From positions 1-42,108 of IMG/VR virus record IMGVR_UViG_3300025286_000036: 42,108 nucleotides of DNA; one strand, 5' to 3'. Below, piece by piece: positions 20,758-29,092 of the stretch (positions are counted from its first letter, which is position 1; each line of letters opens with the position of its first letter). The translations under genes and the position numbers were made by a program. This stretch comes from a virus. The notes under the pieces were generated by a model, which saw nothing but the letters and a program-made list of their open reading frames with translations, was not told the origin of the DNA and did no database searches.

Positions 20758-21483
20758 ATGTCAACGTATCTACAACTTTGCCAAGATGTAGCCCGCGAAT
20801 GTGGTGTAGCCGGTGGTGCTGACGCAACACCTCGCCCACTTACAGTAGTCGGACAAGCAGGTGAATATAATCGTATAGTTAATTGGGTAGCTGACGCCTA
20901 CGAAGAAATTCAAGGATCTGAAAATTTCAGGTGGCTACGTAAAAGCTTTACTGTAGATACTGTAGATGGTACAGACACCTACGCATTTGGTGACTGTACC
21001 GACGTTGACGATGCGGCTGTAATAAGCCGTTTCAAAACGTGGCACCTAAATGACCCAAGAAACCCGCCTAAAATATATTTGACGGCTACAGGTGTAAGCG
21101 CTCAGGTTTTATTAACCTGGACCCCTTGGGACAATTTCGAATATCTGTATAAGACAGGTTCTTTACAGTCTCAAACATCACAACCAGTTCATATAACCGT
21201 TAACCCTAAAGATGAAATTCAATTAGGGATAACGCCTAACGACGTTTATACGCTAACAGGCGATTATCATAAGTCGGCACAAATACTAGCCGCCGATAGC
21301 GATACCCCAGAAATGCCCGCGGCGTATCATAAGCTAATCATGTATCAAGCCATGGAATACTACGCGCTATTTGAATCAGCGCCAGAAATTCTAGCCCGTG
21401 CTGAACGTGGTATGAAAAGACTAACTAATCAGCTTAAACGTAATCAATCACAGCCGTTTAGAAAAAGTGGTCCTTTAGCATGA
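20758..21483 (+). CDS. Head-tail adaptor protein
   Basis: 241 residues. The opening MSTYLQLCQDVARECGV, the helix IVNWVADAYEEIQGSENFRW and the closing helices (YHKLIMYQAMEYYALFES, LARAERGMKRLTNQLKRNQS) match the phage adaptor family (tail tubular A/gp6-like connector). It should bind beneath the portal ring and link it to the nozzle. The gene end overlaps the next start by four bases. Confidence 0.78.
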   Translation: MSTYLQLCQDVARECGVAGGADATPRPLTVVGQAGEYNRIVNWVADAYEEIQGSENFRWLRKSFTVDTVDGTDTYAFGDCTDVDDAAVISRFKTWHLNDPRNPPKIYLTATGVSAQVLLTWTPWDNFEYLYKTGSLQSQTSQPVHITVNPKDEIQLGITPNDVYTLTGDYHKSAQILAADSDTPEMPAAYHKLIMYQAMEYYALFESAPEILARAERGMKRLTNQLKRNQSQPFRKSGPLA

Positions 21484-23552
21484 AAAAAGTACAATTAGCA
21501 AAGCCTAAGTTCGATTATCTAAAATTTGCCGGTGGCTATGATACAGAATCTAAGCCATGGAACTTAGACGCCGGACACTTGCGGGAATCCCAGAATTACG
21601 AGGCGGCTATTAACGGGCAAGGTTATACAGATATCCAAGGTTATGAACGGTTCGACGGGCAAGCAGCACCGTCCGACGCTATATATTACATAATCGACGT
21701 AAATATTACCGGTACTTTTAACGTGAATACTACAGTAACGCAATTAGTATCAGGCGCTACAGGCGTAGTACTCGCGGTTAACGGCGATGATACACCACAA
21801 ACACTAGTACTTACTAAGCTAACAGGCACCTTTAACGATTCTGACGACTTACAAGAAGCAGCCGTAACCCAAGGTACCGCGACGTCAACCGCTAGATTAG
21901 GCGGCGCGACGACACGATCGTTAGATGCTCAATACTTAAATTTAGCGGCAGACGAATACAGGGACGATATCGGCGCAGTCCCAGGGTCAGGCAGTATCTT
22001 AGGTATCCATATGTTAAACGATGTATGGTATGCGTTTAGAAACAACGCGGGCGATACGGCTGCAGACTTATACAAGTCAACATCTTCGGGATGGACTCAA
22101 GTAGCTTTAGGCCGTGAATTATCTTACACGTCTGCGGGTACTTATGAAGTCGCTGAAGGTGATACGATTACCGGAGCTATCTCAGGCGCTACGGCGGTAA
22201 TAACCCGCGTAATGCAAGAAACTGGGTCTCTTTTAGCTGGTGACGGTGCAGGACGTTACATATTTGCATCCCAGACAGGCACATTTCAAGCTGAAAACCT
22301 CGACGTGGGGGGTAACCTTAACGTCGCAACTATCGCAGCCGACAGTACCGCTATAACGCTTGCAAAAGACGGGCGTTTCGAAATGGTGACAGAAAACTTC
22401 GGCGGTCAAGCCGGAGCGAAACGAATATACGGCGCAGATGGTGTGAACCGTGGTTTTGAGTTCGACGGTTCTGTATTTTGCCCGATTGAAACGGGTATGA
22501 CTACCGACACGCCTAAACATGTAATCGTGCATAATAAGCATTTGTTCTTTTCTTTTGACGGTTCGGCGCAGCATTCAGGCTTAGGCTTTCCGTATAGATG
22601 GTCTCCTATATTCGGCGCTGCAGAGTTAGCCACGGGCGATACGATAACCGGTTTTGTAAAAGAACCAGGATCACAAGAAAGCCCTGCGTTAACCATATAC
22701 AACAGAAATACGGTACATATGCTATATGGGACTTCGGCACTTGACTGGAATTTAGTTCAGTATCGTTCAGAAGTAGGCGCGTTAGCGTATACCATACAGC
22801 AATTAGACCAAACAATGCACTTAGACGACCGCGGTATTACCACATTTAGAACGGCTCAAGAATTTGGTAACTTCCAACACGCGACAATTTCAAGACATGT
22901 ACAAAGATTCTTAGACACTAAACGTAATTTAGCTACGGCGTCTTGTATAGCTCGTATTAAAAACCAGTATAGACTATTTTTCTCTGATAAATCAGCGTTA
23001 TATATTACTACAGAGGGTCATAAGATATCAGCTATCATGCCTCAGGTATTTTCGGATGCTGTAGAGTGTATAACGTCCGTGGAAGACAGCACCGGCGTAG
23101 AAGCGATAATGTTCGGGTCAACCGACGGGATAGTATACCATTTAGATAAAGGCACTTCTTTCGACGGTAATAATATAGAAGCATTTGTAAAAACATTTTT
23201 CCATTTCTCTAAGTCTATCAGGCACCTTAAAAAGTATTTAGGCGTGACTTTAGAGGCTTCAGGGTCAGGTTACGGAGAAATTAACTTTTCAACAGAATTA
23301 GGGTACAATGAGCAAGGTATACCACAACCGTTGACCCAAACCAATGAATTTAACTTAGGTCAATCGTTTTGGGACAGTTTCGTATGGGATACGTTCATAT
23401 GGGACGGCGTAAACTTATCGCCATCAAATATGAAAATAGAGGGTAGCGCGGAAAATATTTCGTTAGTAATGCGAAAAGATAGCGACTACTTAGCACCAGT
23501 GAATATAACAGGCGCGATGATTCGCTACACTCATAGACGACAGTTAAGATAG
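21480..23552 (+). CDS. Tail nozzle-like protein (tubular protein B type)
   Basis: 690 residues, beta-rich with repeated Gly-Asp turns, and a C-terminal region with SFWDSFVWDTFIWDGVN. Residues about 70-170 and 210-265 contain VSGATGVVLAV- and ISGATAVITRV-like units, which may be small repeated domains. Directly downstream of the adaptor, a large beta protein is expected to be the nozzle or tail tube of a short-tailed phage. That assignment rests on order and composition rather than a signature. Confidence 0.65.
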   Translation: MKKVQLAKPKFDYLKFAGGYDTESKPWNLDAGHLRESQNYEAAINGQGYTDIQGYERFDGQAAPSDAIYYIIDVNITGTFNVNTTVTQLVSGATGVVLAVNGDDTPQTLVLTKLTGTFNDSDDLQEAAVTQGTATSTARLGGATTRSLDAQYLNLAADEYRDDIGAVPGSGSILGIHMLNDVWYAFRNNAGDTAADLYKSTSSGWTQVALGRELSYTSAGTYEVAEGDTITGAISGATAVITRVMQETGSLLAGDGAGRYIFASQTGTFQAENLDVGGNLNVATIAADSTAITLAKDGRFEMVTENFGGQAGAKRIYGADGVNRGFEFDGSVFCPIETGMTTDTPKHVIVHNKHLFFSFDGSAQHSGLGFPYRWSPIFGAAELATGDTITGFVKEPGSQESPALTIYNRNTVHMLYGTSALDWNLVQYRSEVGALAYTIQQLDQTMHLDDRGITTFRTAQEFGNFQHATISRHVQRFLDTKRNLATASCIARIKNQYRLFFSDKSALYITTEGHKISAIMPQVFSDAVECITSVEDSTGVEAIMFGSTDGIVYHLDKGTSFDGNNIEAFVKTFFHFSKSIRHLKKYLGVTLEASGSGYGEINFSTELGYNEQGIPQPLTQTNEFNLGQSFWDSFVWDTFIWDGVNLSPSNMKIEGSAENISLVMRKDSDYLAPVNITGAMIRYTHRRQLR

Positions 23553-23572
23553 AAATTAAGGACTTATAAACC

Positions 23573-24865
23573 ATGGCTAATGCATATTACGCACCTTCGG
23601 GGACTCCGGTAGCTAACTCGCAAGGTAGTTCATCCGATATGAGAGGCGAATTTAATACTATTGAAGATGGCTTCGACAAGTTACCTACGCTAACGGCTGA
23701 TTATGTAGTCAAAGTTAACGCGGGCGGTACAGCGTTAGAAGCTGTCGTAACCTTAGCAGTAGCCCAAGGCGGGACCGGTGTAGCAACACTAACCGACGGT
23801 GGTATATTACTGGGATCAGGTACGGGCGCTATCACAGCTACGGCAGCATTAGCCGACGGCGAAATGATTGTAGGTGATGGGACTACCGACCCTGCAATCG
23901 AATCAGGCGCAACGCTAAGAACGTCAATAGGTGTAGGCGCTACGGATACGTTAACTATTCGAGGCATAACCTCTGACGGCGTAATCGACCAGAATGATGC
24001 CACAGACTCTACATCAACGATCACCGGTAGTATTCATACCGATGGTGGTTTAGGTGTAGTGAAAAACGTACATATAAACGGTAACCTAGTGACTACGGGT
24101 CCTACATTTAGTACGCGTATAGGCGTAGACTCGGGTACGTCTTTTGCAAGTAACGATTTTAGTACAGCTTTCGGCTATAGAGCTTGTGAACTTGCTACAG
24201 GAACGAATGTTGTCGGCCTTGGCTTCGAAGCTATGAAAAACGCAACTACAGGCAATAATACTACTGCAGTAGGTAGCGCCGCTTTATCAAGCCTTACAAC
24301 GGGTCACGGCAATACGGGCGTAGGTCGAAGCTGTAACTCTGATTTATCTACAGGTAGTAATAATACTTGTATAGGTTTTTTAACTCAGACGGGTAGTACT
24401 TCAGCAGCGCACAGAATTTGTATTGGTCAGGCTGCGGAAACCGACCAGGATTACCAAGTAGCTATCGGTACATCAGCGAATCAGATTAAAAATGAATTTG
24501 ATACCGATGCTACATGGTCTCAAGCGAGTGACCTTAGAAAGAAAAATGTTATCGGTCCTACAGTACTAGGACTAAAATTTATAAATGACCTAAAACCTAT
24601 TTTATATACTATAAAGCCTATGGAAGAATGGCCCGAAGAATGGGGCGTAACACCTGGCGACATTAATACTAAGCGTGTCATCCACGGTTTAGGTGCTCAA
24701 GATGTGCTACAAGCTATTAAAGATTCCGGCGTAGACCCCGCTACTTTCAGTGGTTGGAGTGAAGACAAACACGGGCAGCGCATATCTAAAGAAGCTATGG
24801 TAATCCCGTTAATTAAAGCGGTTCAAGAGCTAACCGCAAGGATCGAAGAATTGGAGAACAACTAA
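23573..24865 (+). CDS. Tail fibre with C-terminal S74 intramolecular chaperone
   Basis: 430 residues. The N-terminal half contains Gly/Thr-rich repeats such as AQGGTGVATLTDGG and TGNNTTAVGSAAL/TGSNNTCIGF, the latter like the beta-roll of trimeric adhesins. The C-terminal 110 residues (from S319-DLRKK) form an S74/endosialidase chaperone domain: SDxRxK, GLGAQDVLQAIKD and the ending VIPLIKAVQELTARIEELE. This domain trimerises the fibre and then usually cuts itself off at the Ser. Likely receptor-binding or fibre-tip protein. Confidence 0.85.
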   Translation: MANAYYAPSGTPVANSQGSSSDMRGEFNTIEDGFDKLPTLTADYVVKVNAGGTALEAVVTLAVAQGGTGVATLTDGGILLGSGTGAITATAALADGEMIVGDGTTDPAIESGATLRTSIGVGATDTLTIRGITSDGVIDQNDATDSTSTITGSIHTDGGLGVVKNVHINGNLVTTGPTFSTRIGVDSGTSFASNDFSTAFGYRACELATGTNVVGLGFEAMKNATTGNNTTAVGSAALSSLTTGHGNTGVGRSCNSDLSTGSNNTCIGFLTQTGSTSAAHRICIGQAAETDQDYQVAIGTSANQIKNEFDTDATWSQASDLRKKNVIGPTVLGLKFINDLKPILYTIKPMEEWPEEWGVTPGDINTKRVIHGLGAQDVLQAIKDSGVDPATFSGWSEDKHGQRISKEAMVIPLIKAVQELTARIEELENN

Positions 24866-24866
24866 A

Positions 24867-26483
24867 ATGCCTACTAATACAAGTCCTTTACAGATTCCCC
24901 AGTTACAGGGTGCGCCGTCGAATAAGCCTTTAAATGACGACCCGTTAGATCCGAACGCGCCGCCAGCGGTTAATGGTGCGGTACCTGCGGGGCCTACTAC
25001 TACTACGCCGCCTACCGCGTATACGCCTGACCAGATAGCTCTTGACCCTGCTACCGATACGGTAGAAGGTCGCGTATCTAATATCGTGAAAAAAGGTGGT
25101 GAATTGCAACAGTTAGCCGAGACAGGCGCTAACCAAAGAGCACAGCAAAAGGGCTTACTCAATACGTCTATAGCTGCTGGTGCCGCGCATAAAGCTAACC
25201 TAGAATCAGCGTTACCGATAGCGCAAGAAGATGCACGTACATCGTTCGCAGCTAAACAAGCTAACATTACGGCTATCAACCGTGCTAAAGAACAAGAAGC
25301 GGCGTTCGGTCAACAAACAGCGCTACAACGTGAGAAAGAACAGATCGACAAACGCTTATTAACAGCTAGTGCCGATGAACAAATACGCTTAATCGCACGA
25401 AAAGGCGAAGTAGATACAGCATTACAAACCTTAGCCGGTGAACAAGCATTGGTACAAATAGGCGCGAGAGGCGAAGTCGAAACGGGCTTAATTAATCGTC
25501 GCGGTGAAATAGAGAAAGAACTTCAAGCGGCGGACGCTGAAACGAGAAAAGAATTAATAAAAGAACAAGGTAAAATTGACTATGATTTAGTTGTTGCGCG
25601 TAGTGAAGAAGAAATGAAGATACGCGAAAGACAATCAGAATTAGACCAAGAATTAGCAACATTAAGTGCTAGGTACAAGTCGCAAGACCTCGCTAGCCAA
25701 CAGTTACATGAAACTAAGTTGAACAACGAACGTATGGACTTAGAAGAACGTATGACAGAGTTAAAAGCGGAGCAACAACTAGTATTGCAGAAATTACAAG
25801 GTGAGCAAGCAGTACAGCTAGAAGACGTCCGAGGCTTTTACGACGGTCAAATCAGTACGCAAAAAAGCGCGGCTGTCTTGTATCAGTCTGCACAAAATGC
25901 GATAGCTCAAATGATGATGAACCCTGACATGACGGCTACCGAACGAAACAACGCTGTACAGTATCAGATAGATAACCTCGAAGCGTCGTTAGGTGTATTA
26001 GGTGCTATGGGTGGCGTGAATATAAGCGCTATATTAGGTAATACGACGTTTAATCCTGCGCTTACCAGTCCGCCTATGCCAACGCAGTCGCCTAATTGGA
26101 CGAAAAGCTCTAATGCTGCTGGTGGTACTACGTACTCCCCGTCATCGACAGTATCATCGGGCATACCAACACGTACGCATATCGACCCTGGCGAGTATAA
26201 CGTTATCGCGCCGTCGGTACGCCCAACATCACCACCAGCTACTATGTCGCCGCCTAAGCCAACGCCTACGCCAACGCCTACGCCAACGTCTACGCCTAAG
26301 CCAGTATTCGACCCTAGAAAATGGATTACGCCTAAACGGTCAACGCCTAAGCCAGCGCCTAAGAAGCCAGCGCCTAAGAAGCCAGCGCCTAAGAAGCCAG
26401 CGCCTAAGAAGCCAGTACGTCGCACCGGAGGCGGGGGCGGAGGCTCAAGCAAAAACTACGGTTCAGCATGGCAACACAGATAA
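24867..26483 (+). CDS. Probable ejection protein with coiled coil and Pro-rich tail
   Basis: 538 residues. Pro-rich start, then a long coiled coil at about 85-340 with the LLNTSIAAGAAHKANLESAL segment known from internal proteins of other podoviruses. The C-terminus (about 440-520) is PTPTPTPT followed by KPAPKKPAPKK, encoded by exact 15-bp repeats, then a Gly-rich end. Basic Pro-rich tails bind DNA or thread through pores. It is the first gene of the ejection block. Role as internal/ejected protein is inferred from context. Confidence 0.65.
   Translation: MPTNTSPLQIPQLQGAPSNKPLNDDPLDPNAPPAVNGAVPAGPTTTTPPTAYTPDQIALDPATDTVEGRVSNIVKKGGELQQLAETGANQRAQQKGLLNTSIAAGAAHKANLESALPIAQEDARTSFAAKQANITAINRAKEQEAAFGQQTALQREKEQIDKRLLTASADEQIRLIARKGEVDTALQTLAGEQALVQIGARGEVETGLINRRGEIEKELQAADAETRKELIKEQGKIDYDLVVARSEEEMKIRERQSELDQELATLSARYKSQDLASQQLHETKLNNERMDLEERMTELKAEQQLVLQKLQGEQAVQLEDVRGFYDGQISTQKSAAVLYQSAQNAIAQMMMNPDMTATERNNAVQYQIDNLEASLGVLGAMGGVNISAILGNTTFNPALTSPPMPTQSPNWTKSSNAAGGTTYSPSSTVSSGIPTRTHIDPGEYNVIAPSVRPTSPPATMSPPKPTPTPTPTPTSTPKPVFDPRKWITPKRSTPKPAPKKPAPKKPAPKKPAPKKPVRRTGGGGGGSSKNYGSAWQHR
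26349..26417 (+). repeat. 15-bp coding repeat (KPAPK)
   Basis: Four exact AAGCCAGCGCCTAAG units and a partial fifth, encoding the KPAPKKPAPKK tail. Confidence 0.9.
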
Positions 26484-26496
26484 AAGGTAATCGTCT

Positions 26497-26937
26497 ATGA
26501 GACTGATTCGAAAAGCAACGCCTAGTGACGTACCCGAAGTAGTAAGATTAGGCTTAGAAGCTTTAAAGCGGGATGCGTACGAAAATTTAAGAATAAGCGA
26601 AACGAAAGTAGTAGACATGGCTAAGGAATGTATATCCGCACCATGTCATTTTTGTTGGGTCGCTGAAAAAGATTCGAAAATAGTAGGCGCTGTAAGTGCC
26701 ATGGTTCATCCCATGGCGTTTTATGAACGTAGCCAAGCTTCAGTAGTTCAATTTTATTGTGAAGACCCAGGGCAAGGCGTTAAGCTAATCAGAGAATTTT
26801 TAGCATGGGCTAAGTCTCGTCCAGCTATAAAAATGGTTTGTTTTACGTTAGAATGTAAAGCAGATAAAAGAATCGGTAAATTGTTAAGCCGTCTTGGTTT
26901 AGAAAACGAATTACCAGTATACATGAGTACTTTATAA
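26497..26937 (+). CDS. GNAT-fold protein in ejection block
   Basis: 146 residues. The start RKATPSDVPEVVRLGLEALK, the strand pair CWVAEKDSKIVGAVSAM and the CEDPGQGVKLIREFLAWAKS helix follow the GNAT acetyltransferase fold; the acetyl-CoA loop (Q/R-x-x-G-x-G/A) is only partly preserved as GQG. GNAT-like proteins recur at this place in podovirus genomes, including T7 gp13-like internal virion proteins A. Enzyme activity is uncertain. Confidence 0.75.
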   Translation: MRLIRKATPSDVPEVVRLGLEALKRDAYENLRISETKVVDMAKECISAPCHFCWVAEKDSKIVGAVSAMVHPMAFYERSQASVVQFYCEDPGQGVKLIREFLAWAKSRPAIKMVCFTLECKADKRIGKLLSRLGLENELPVYMSTL

Positions 26938-26956
26938 GTACTAATAGGATCTAGAT

Positions 26957-27730
26957 ATGAGTAAAGTATTCAAAGGCATTACTAAAGCAGTTAAGAAAAT
27001 CGCTAAGGGTATTAAGAAAGTCGTCAAAAAGGTCGTAAAATCGAAGGTCTTTAAGATCGTATTAATCGCGGCGGCTGTCTATTTCGGAGGTGTAGCCTTA
27101 GGTATGTGGGGCGGTGCGAGTGCCGCGGGTGCTGCAGCCGGTACAGCCGCTACCGGAGCTACAACCGCGGGTGCTGGTACTGCTGCTGCTACTACTGCAG
27201 CTACTACAGGCGCTACAACTGCTGCTGCTACAGGTAGTCAAGTTGCCGGAGCGCTTACAGGTGCCGGTACTACTGCGGGTACAACTGCTGCTACTGTTGG
27301 CGGCGCTGCTACAAGTGCCGAGATTGCCGCGGCTGTTGGTGGTGGTACTGCTGCAGGTACTACGGCTGCTACTACGGCTGCTGCGGCTGCGCCTGAGATT
27401 GCCGCGGCGTTGACTGCTGCACCAGCGGCGACCGCTGCCGCTGCTCCATCGTTCTTAGGAACTATCGGTGCTGGCGCGAAAGCAGTCGGAAGCTATTTAA
27501 CAGCTAACCCGATGATTGCCGCTATGGGTCTGAATGCTGTCTCAAGTGCTATGGCACCAGACGAAAAAGAATTAATGCAACTTCAAGAAGAATCGCGGAA
27601 ACGTGAATTTGACGAGACATTAGCCGCACGTAGAAAAAATTTAACCGGTTACGATACTCTGCCATTATTACATCAAGCGCGTGATAGCGGTAATAACGGC
27701 GTGTGGAATAGACGCACAGGAGGTAGTTAA
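26957..27730 (+). CDS. Membrane-active internal virion protein candidate
   Basis: 257 residues. Residues 1-32 are a strongly cationic amphipathic helix (GITKAVKKIAKGIKKVVKK), followed by a hydrophobic helix (33-50, FKIVLIAAAVYFGGVALG). Then come about 120 residues of Ala/Gly/Thr low complexity and a second hydrophobic part (AAAAAPSFLGTIGAGAKAVG), ending in a polar tail. This is the pattern of small ejection proteins (T7 gp14-like) that insert into the host envelope to form a DNA channel. Inference from pattern and context. Confidence 0.65.
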   Translation: MSKVFKGITKAVKKIAKGIKKVVKKVVKSKVFKIVLIAAAVYFGGVALGMWGGASAAGAAAGTAATGATTAGAGTAAATTAATTGATTAAATGSQVAGALTGAGTTAGTTAATVGGAATSAEIAAAVGGGTAAGTTAATTAAAAAPEIAAALTAAPAATAAAAPSFLGTIGAGAKAVGSYLTANPMIAAMGLNAVSSAMAPDEKELMQLQEESRKREFDETLAARRKNLTGYDTLPLLHQARDSGNNGVWNRRTGGS

Positions 27731-27731
27731 G

Positions 27732-28301
27732 ATGCCAATGCAACCAAACAATCAAGGTTCACTAGCTAGTCAAGGTGCTGGCGATGCTGTTCCCCAGGGC
27801 GCACCAACCGACGACGGACGAGAGTTAACCCAAGGTACTGAAGCTGCAACGCCTGAAGAACAAGACGCGTACGAACGCGTAGTACTAGCGGGCGATGAAA
27901 TACTATTCGGTAGTTCAGAAGCGCGTGAAGCACTAGTCAAAAAAATGACCTTAGATGCGCCAAAACCAGCCGAGGCATTAGCCAACGCTACGGCGCTATT
28001 AGTCTTAAAACTTGACGAACAGTCGGGCGGACAAATACCGGAAGCTATAATACTCCCTGTAGCTGCTGAACTTTTAGAACATGTGGGCGAGCTAGCGGAG
28101 AGTTTAAAACTTTTCCCTATTGATGAAGCTGTCGGTAATCATGCGGCACAATTAATGGTAGGCCATTTAGCCGAAGCTTACGGTATGACTGAAGAAGAAA
28201 TAGCGGGCATGGTAAACTCTGTCCCGCCTGAAGCTCAGCAACAAATAGCCCGTGAACAAGGCGAATACGCCATTAAACAACCACCTACTGAGGCGTTATA
28301 A
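27732..28301 (+). CDS. Acidic internal virion protein
   Basis: 189 residues from the ATG at 27732, which follows GGAGGT eight bases upstream; a longer in-frame start at 27681 lies inside the previous gene and lacks such a signal. Ala/Glu-rich, helical, with a variable Gln/Gly-rich start. No known domain. Its place between two ejection-type genes suggests a minor virion protein. Confidence 0.65.
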   Translation: MPMQPNNQGSLASQGAGDAVPQGAPTDDGRELTQGTEAATPEEQDAYERVVLAGDEILFGSSEAREALVKKMTLDAPKPAEALANATALLVLKLDEQSGGQIPEAIILPVAAELLEHVGELAESLKLFPIDEAVGNHAAQLMVGHLAEAYGMTEEEIAGMVNSVPPEAQQQIAREQGEYAIKQPPTEAL

Positions 28302-28303
28302 TC

Positions 28304-29092
28304 ATGGCTAGTTTTCTTCAAAAATTCATACGCGGTGGCGCTGAAATGGGCGGTAAACTATTTGCCGACCAAGCTCGTGAACAAATGCGAGCCGATATCA
28401 TGGCGAAACGCGATCAAGTACTAAATGAAAATAGACTGTCGTTAGAACAACAACGACAGGAATTTAGCACGGCGCAGCACCAAGAAATTATGGCGCAAAA
28501 AGAACAGCACTTTCAACGTGAGCAAGAATCGCCACGGGCGAAAGCTGAAGGTATCGCACTAAGTAGCGCAGAGAATTTACAGTCTTTAAAAGAGCAGTAT
28601 GCTAGCGCAGAGACCGACGCCGAACGTGCAGACATAGCGAAGTTAATGGCGGCTGAACAAGGCAAGCCGATGGAAAATGTAGTCGGTAGTGGTTCGGGTC
28701 CTACTGCAGCGCAAAAAGAAGCTCGTGTATTAGCTCAGCTTGACGAATTCAAAGACGAAGCCGAAGCGCTGAAATTTTTGAAAAGTAAAGAAGGTAATAT
28801 GACGCGTGAGCTATTTAAGGCAATGCAAGCTAAGCAGGAAAATGACTTAATCAGTCCTGACGATCCTAATTACCTTACATTAGAACAAATGCTAACGAAA
28901 GCGCGTGAAATATCAAAGTCAAAACCGGCTAATCCTGACACGAAAACGTCTGTAAGTCCTAAGGATGGCGGCAATGAGCACTTTAACACTACGAATAACC
29001 CAAGCGTAAGTACTCAAGAAGAATTCGACAAGCTCGAATCGGGTGCGCTATACTTTGATGTATTCGACGGTAAGTCATATAGGAAGCCATAA
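28304..29092 (+). CDS. Coiled-coil internal virion protein
   Basis: 262 residues. Gln/Glu/Lys-rich helices fill residues about 20-130 (LEQQRQEFSTAQHQEIMAQK), then a less ordered tail ending SGALYFDVFDGKSYRKP. Typical of helical ejection proteins. The stop overlaps the next ATG by one base (TAATG), so it is coupled to the 1140-residue protein. Confidence 0.65.
   Translation: MASFLQKFIRGGAEMGGKLFADQAREQMRADIMAKRDQVLNENRLSLEQQRQEFSTAQHQEIMAQKEQHFQREQESPRAKAEGIALSSAENLQSLKEQYASAETDAERADIAKLMAAEQGKPMENVVGSGSGPTAAQKEARVLAQLDEFKDEAEALKFLKSKEGNMTRELFKAMQAKQENDLISPDDPNYLTLEQMLTKAREISKSKPANPDTKTSVSPKDGGNEHFNTTNNPSVSTQEEFDKLESGALYFDVFDGKSYRKP

Noticed and set aside
26113-26490. Arg-rich 125-residue frame
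   Set aside because: Out-of-frame reading of the repeat-rich Pro/Lys tail of the 24867 gene.
27114-27413. Leu/Arg-rich 99-residue plus-strand frame
   Set aside because: Out-of-frame reading of the Ala/Gly/Thr low-complexity gene.
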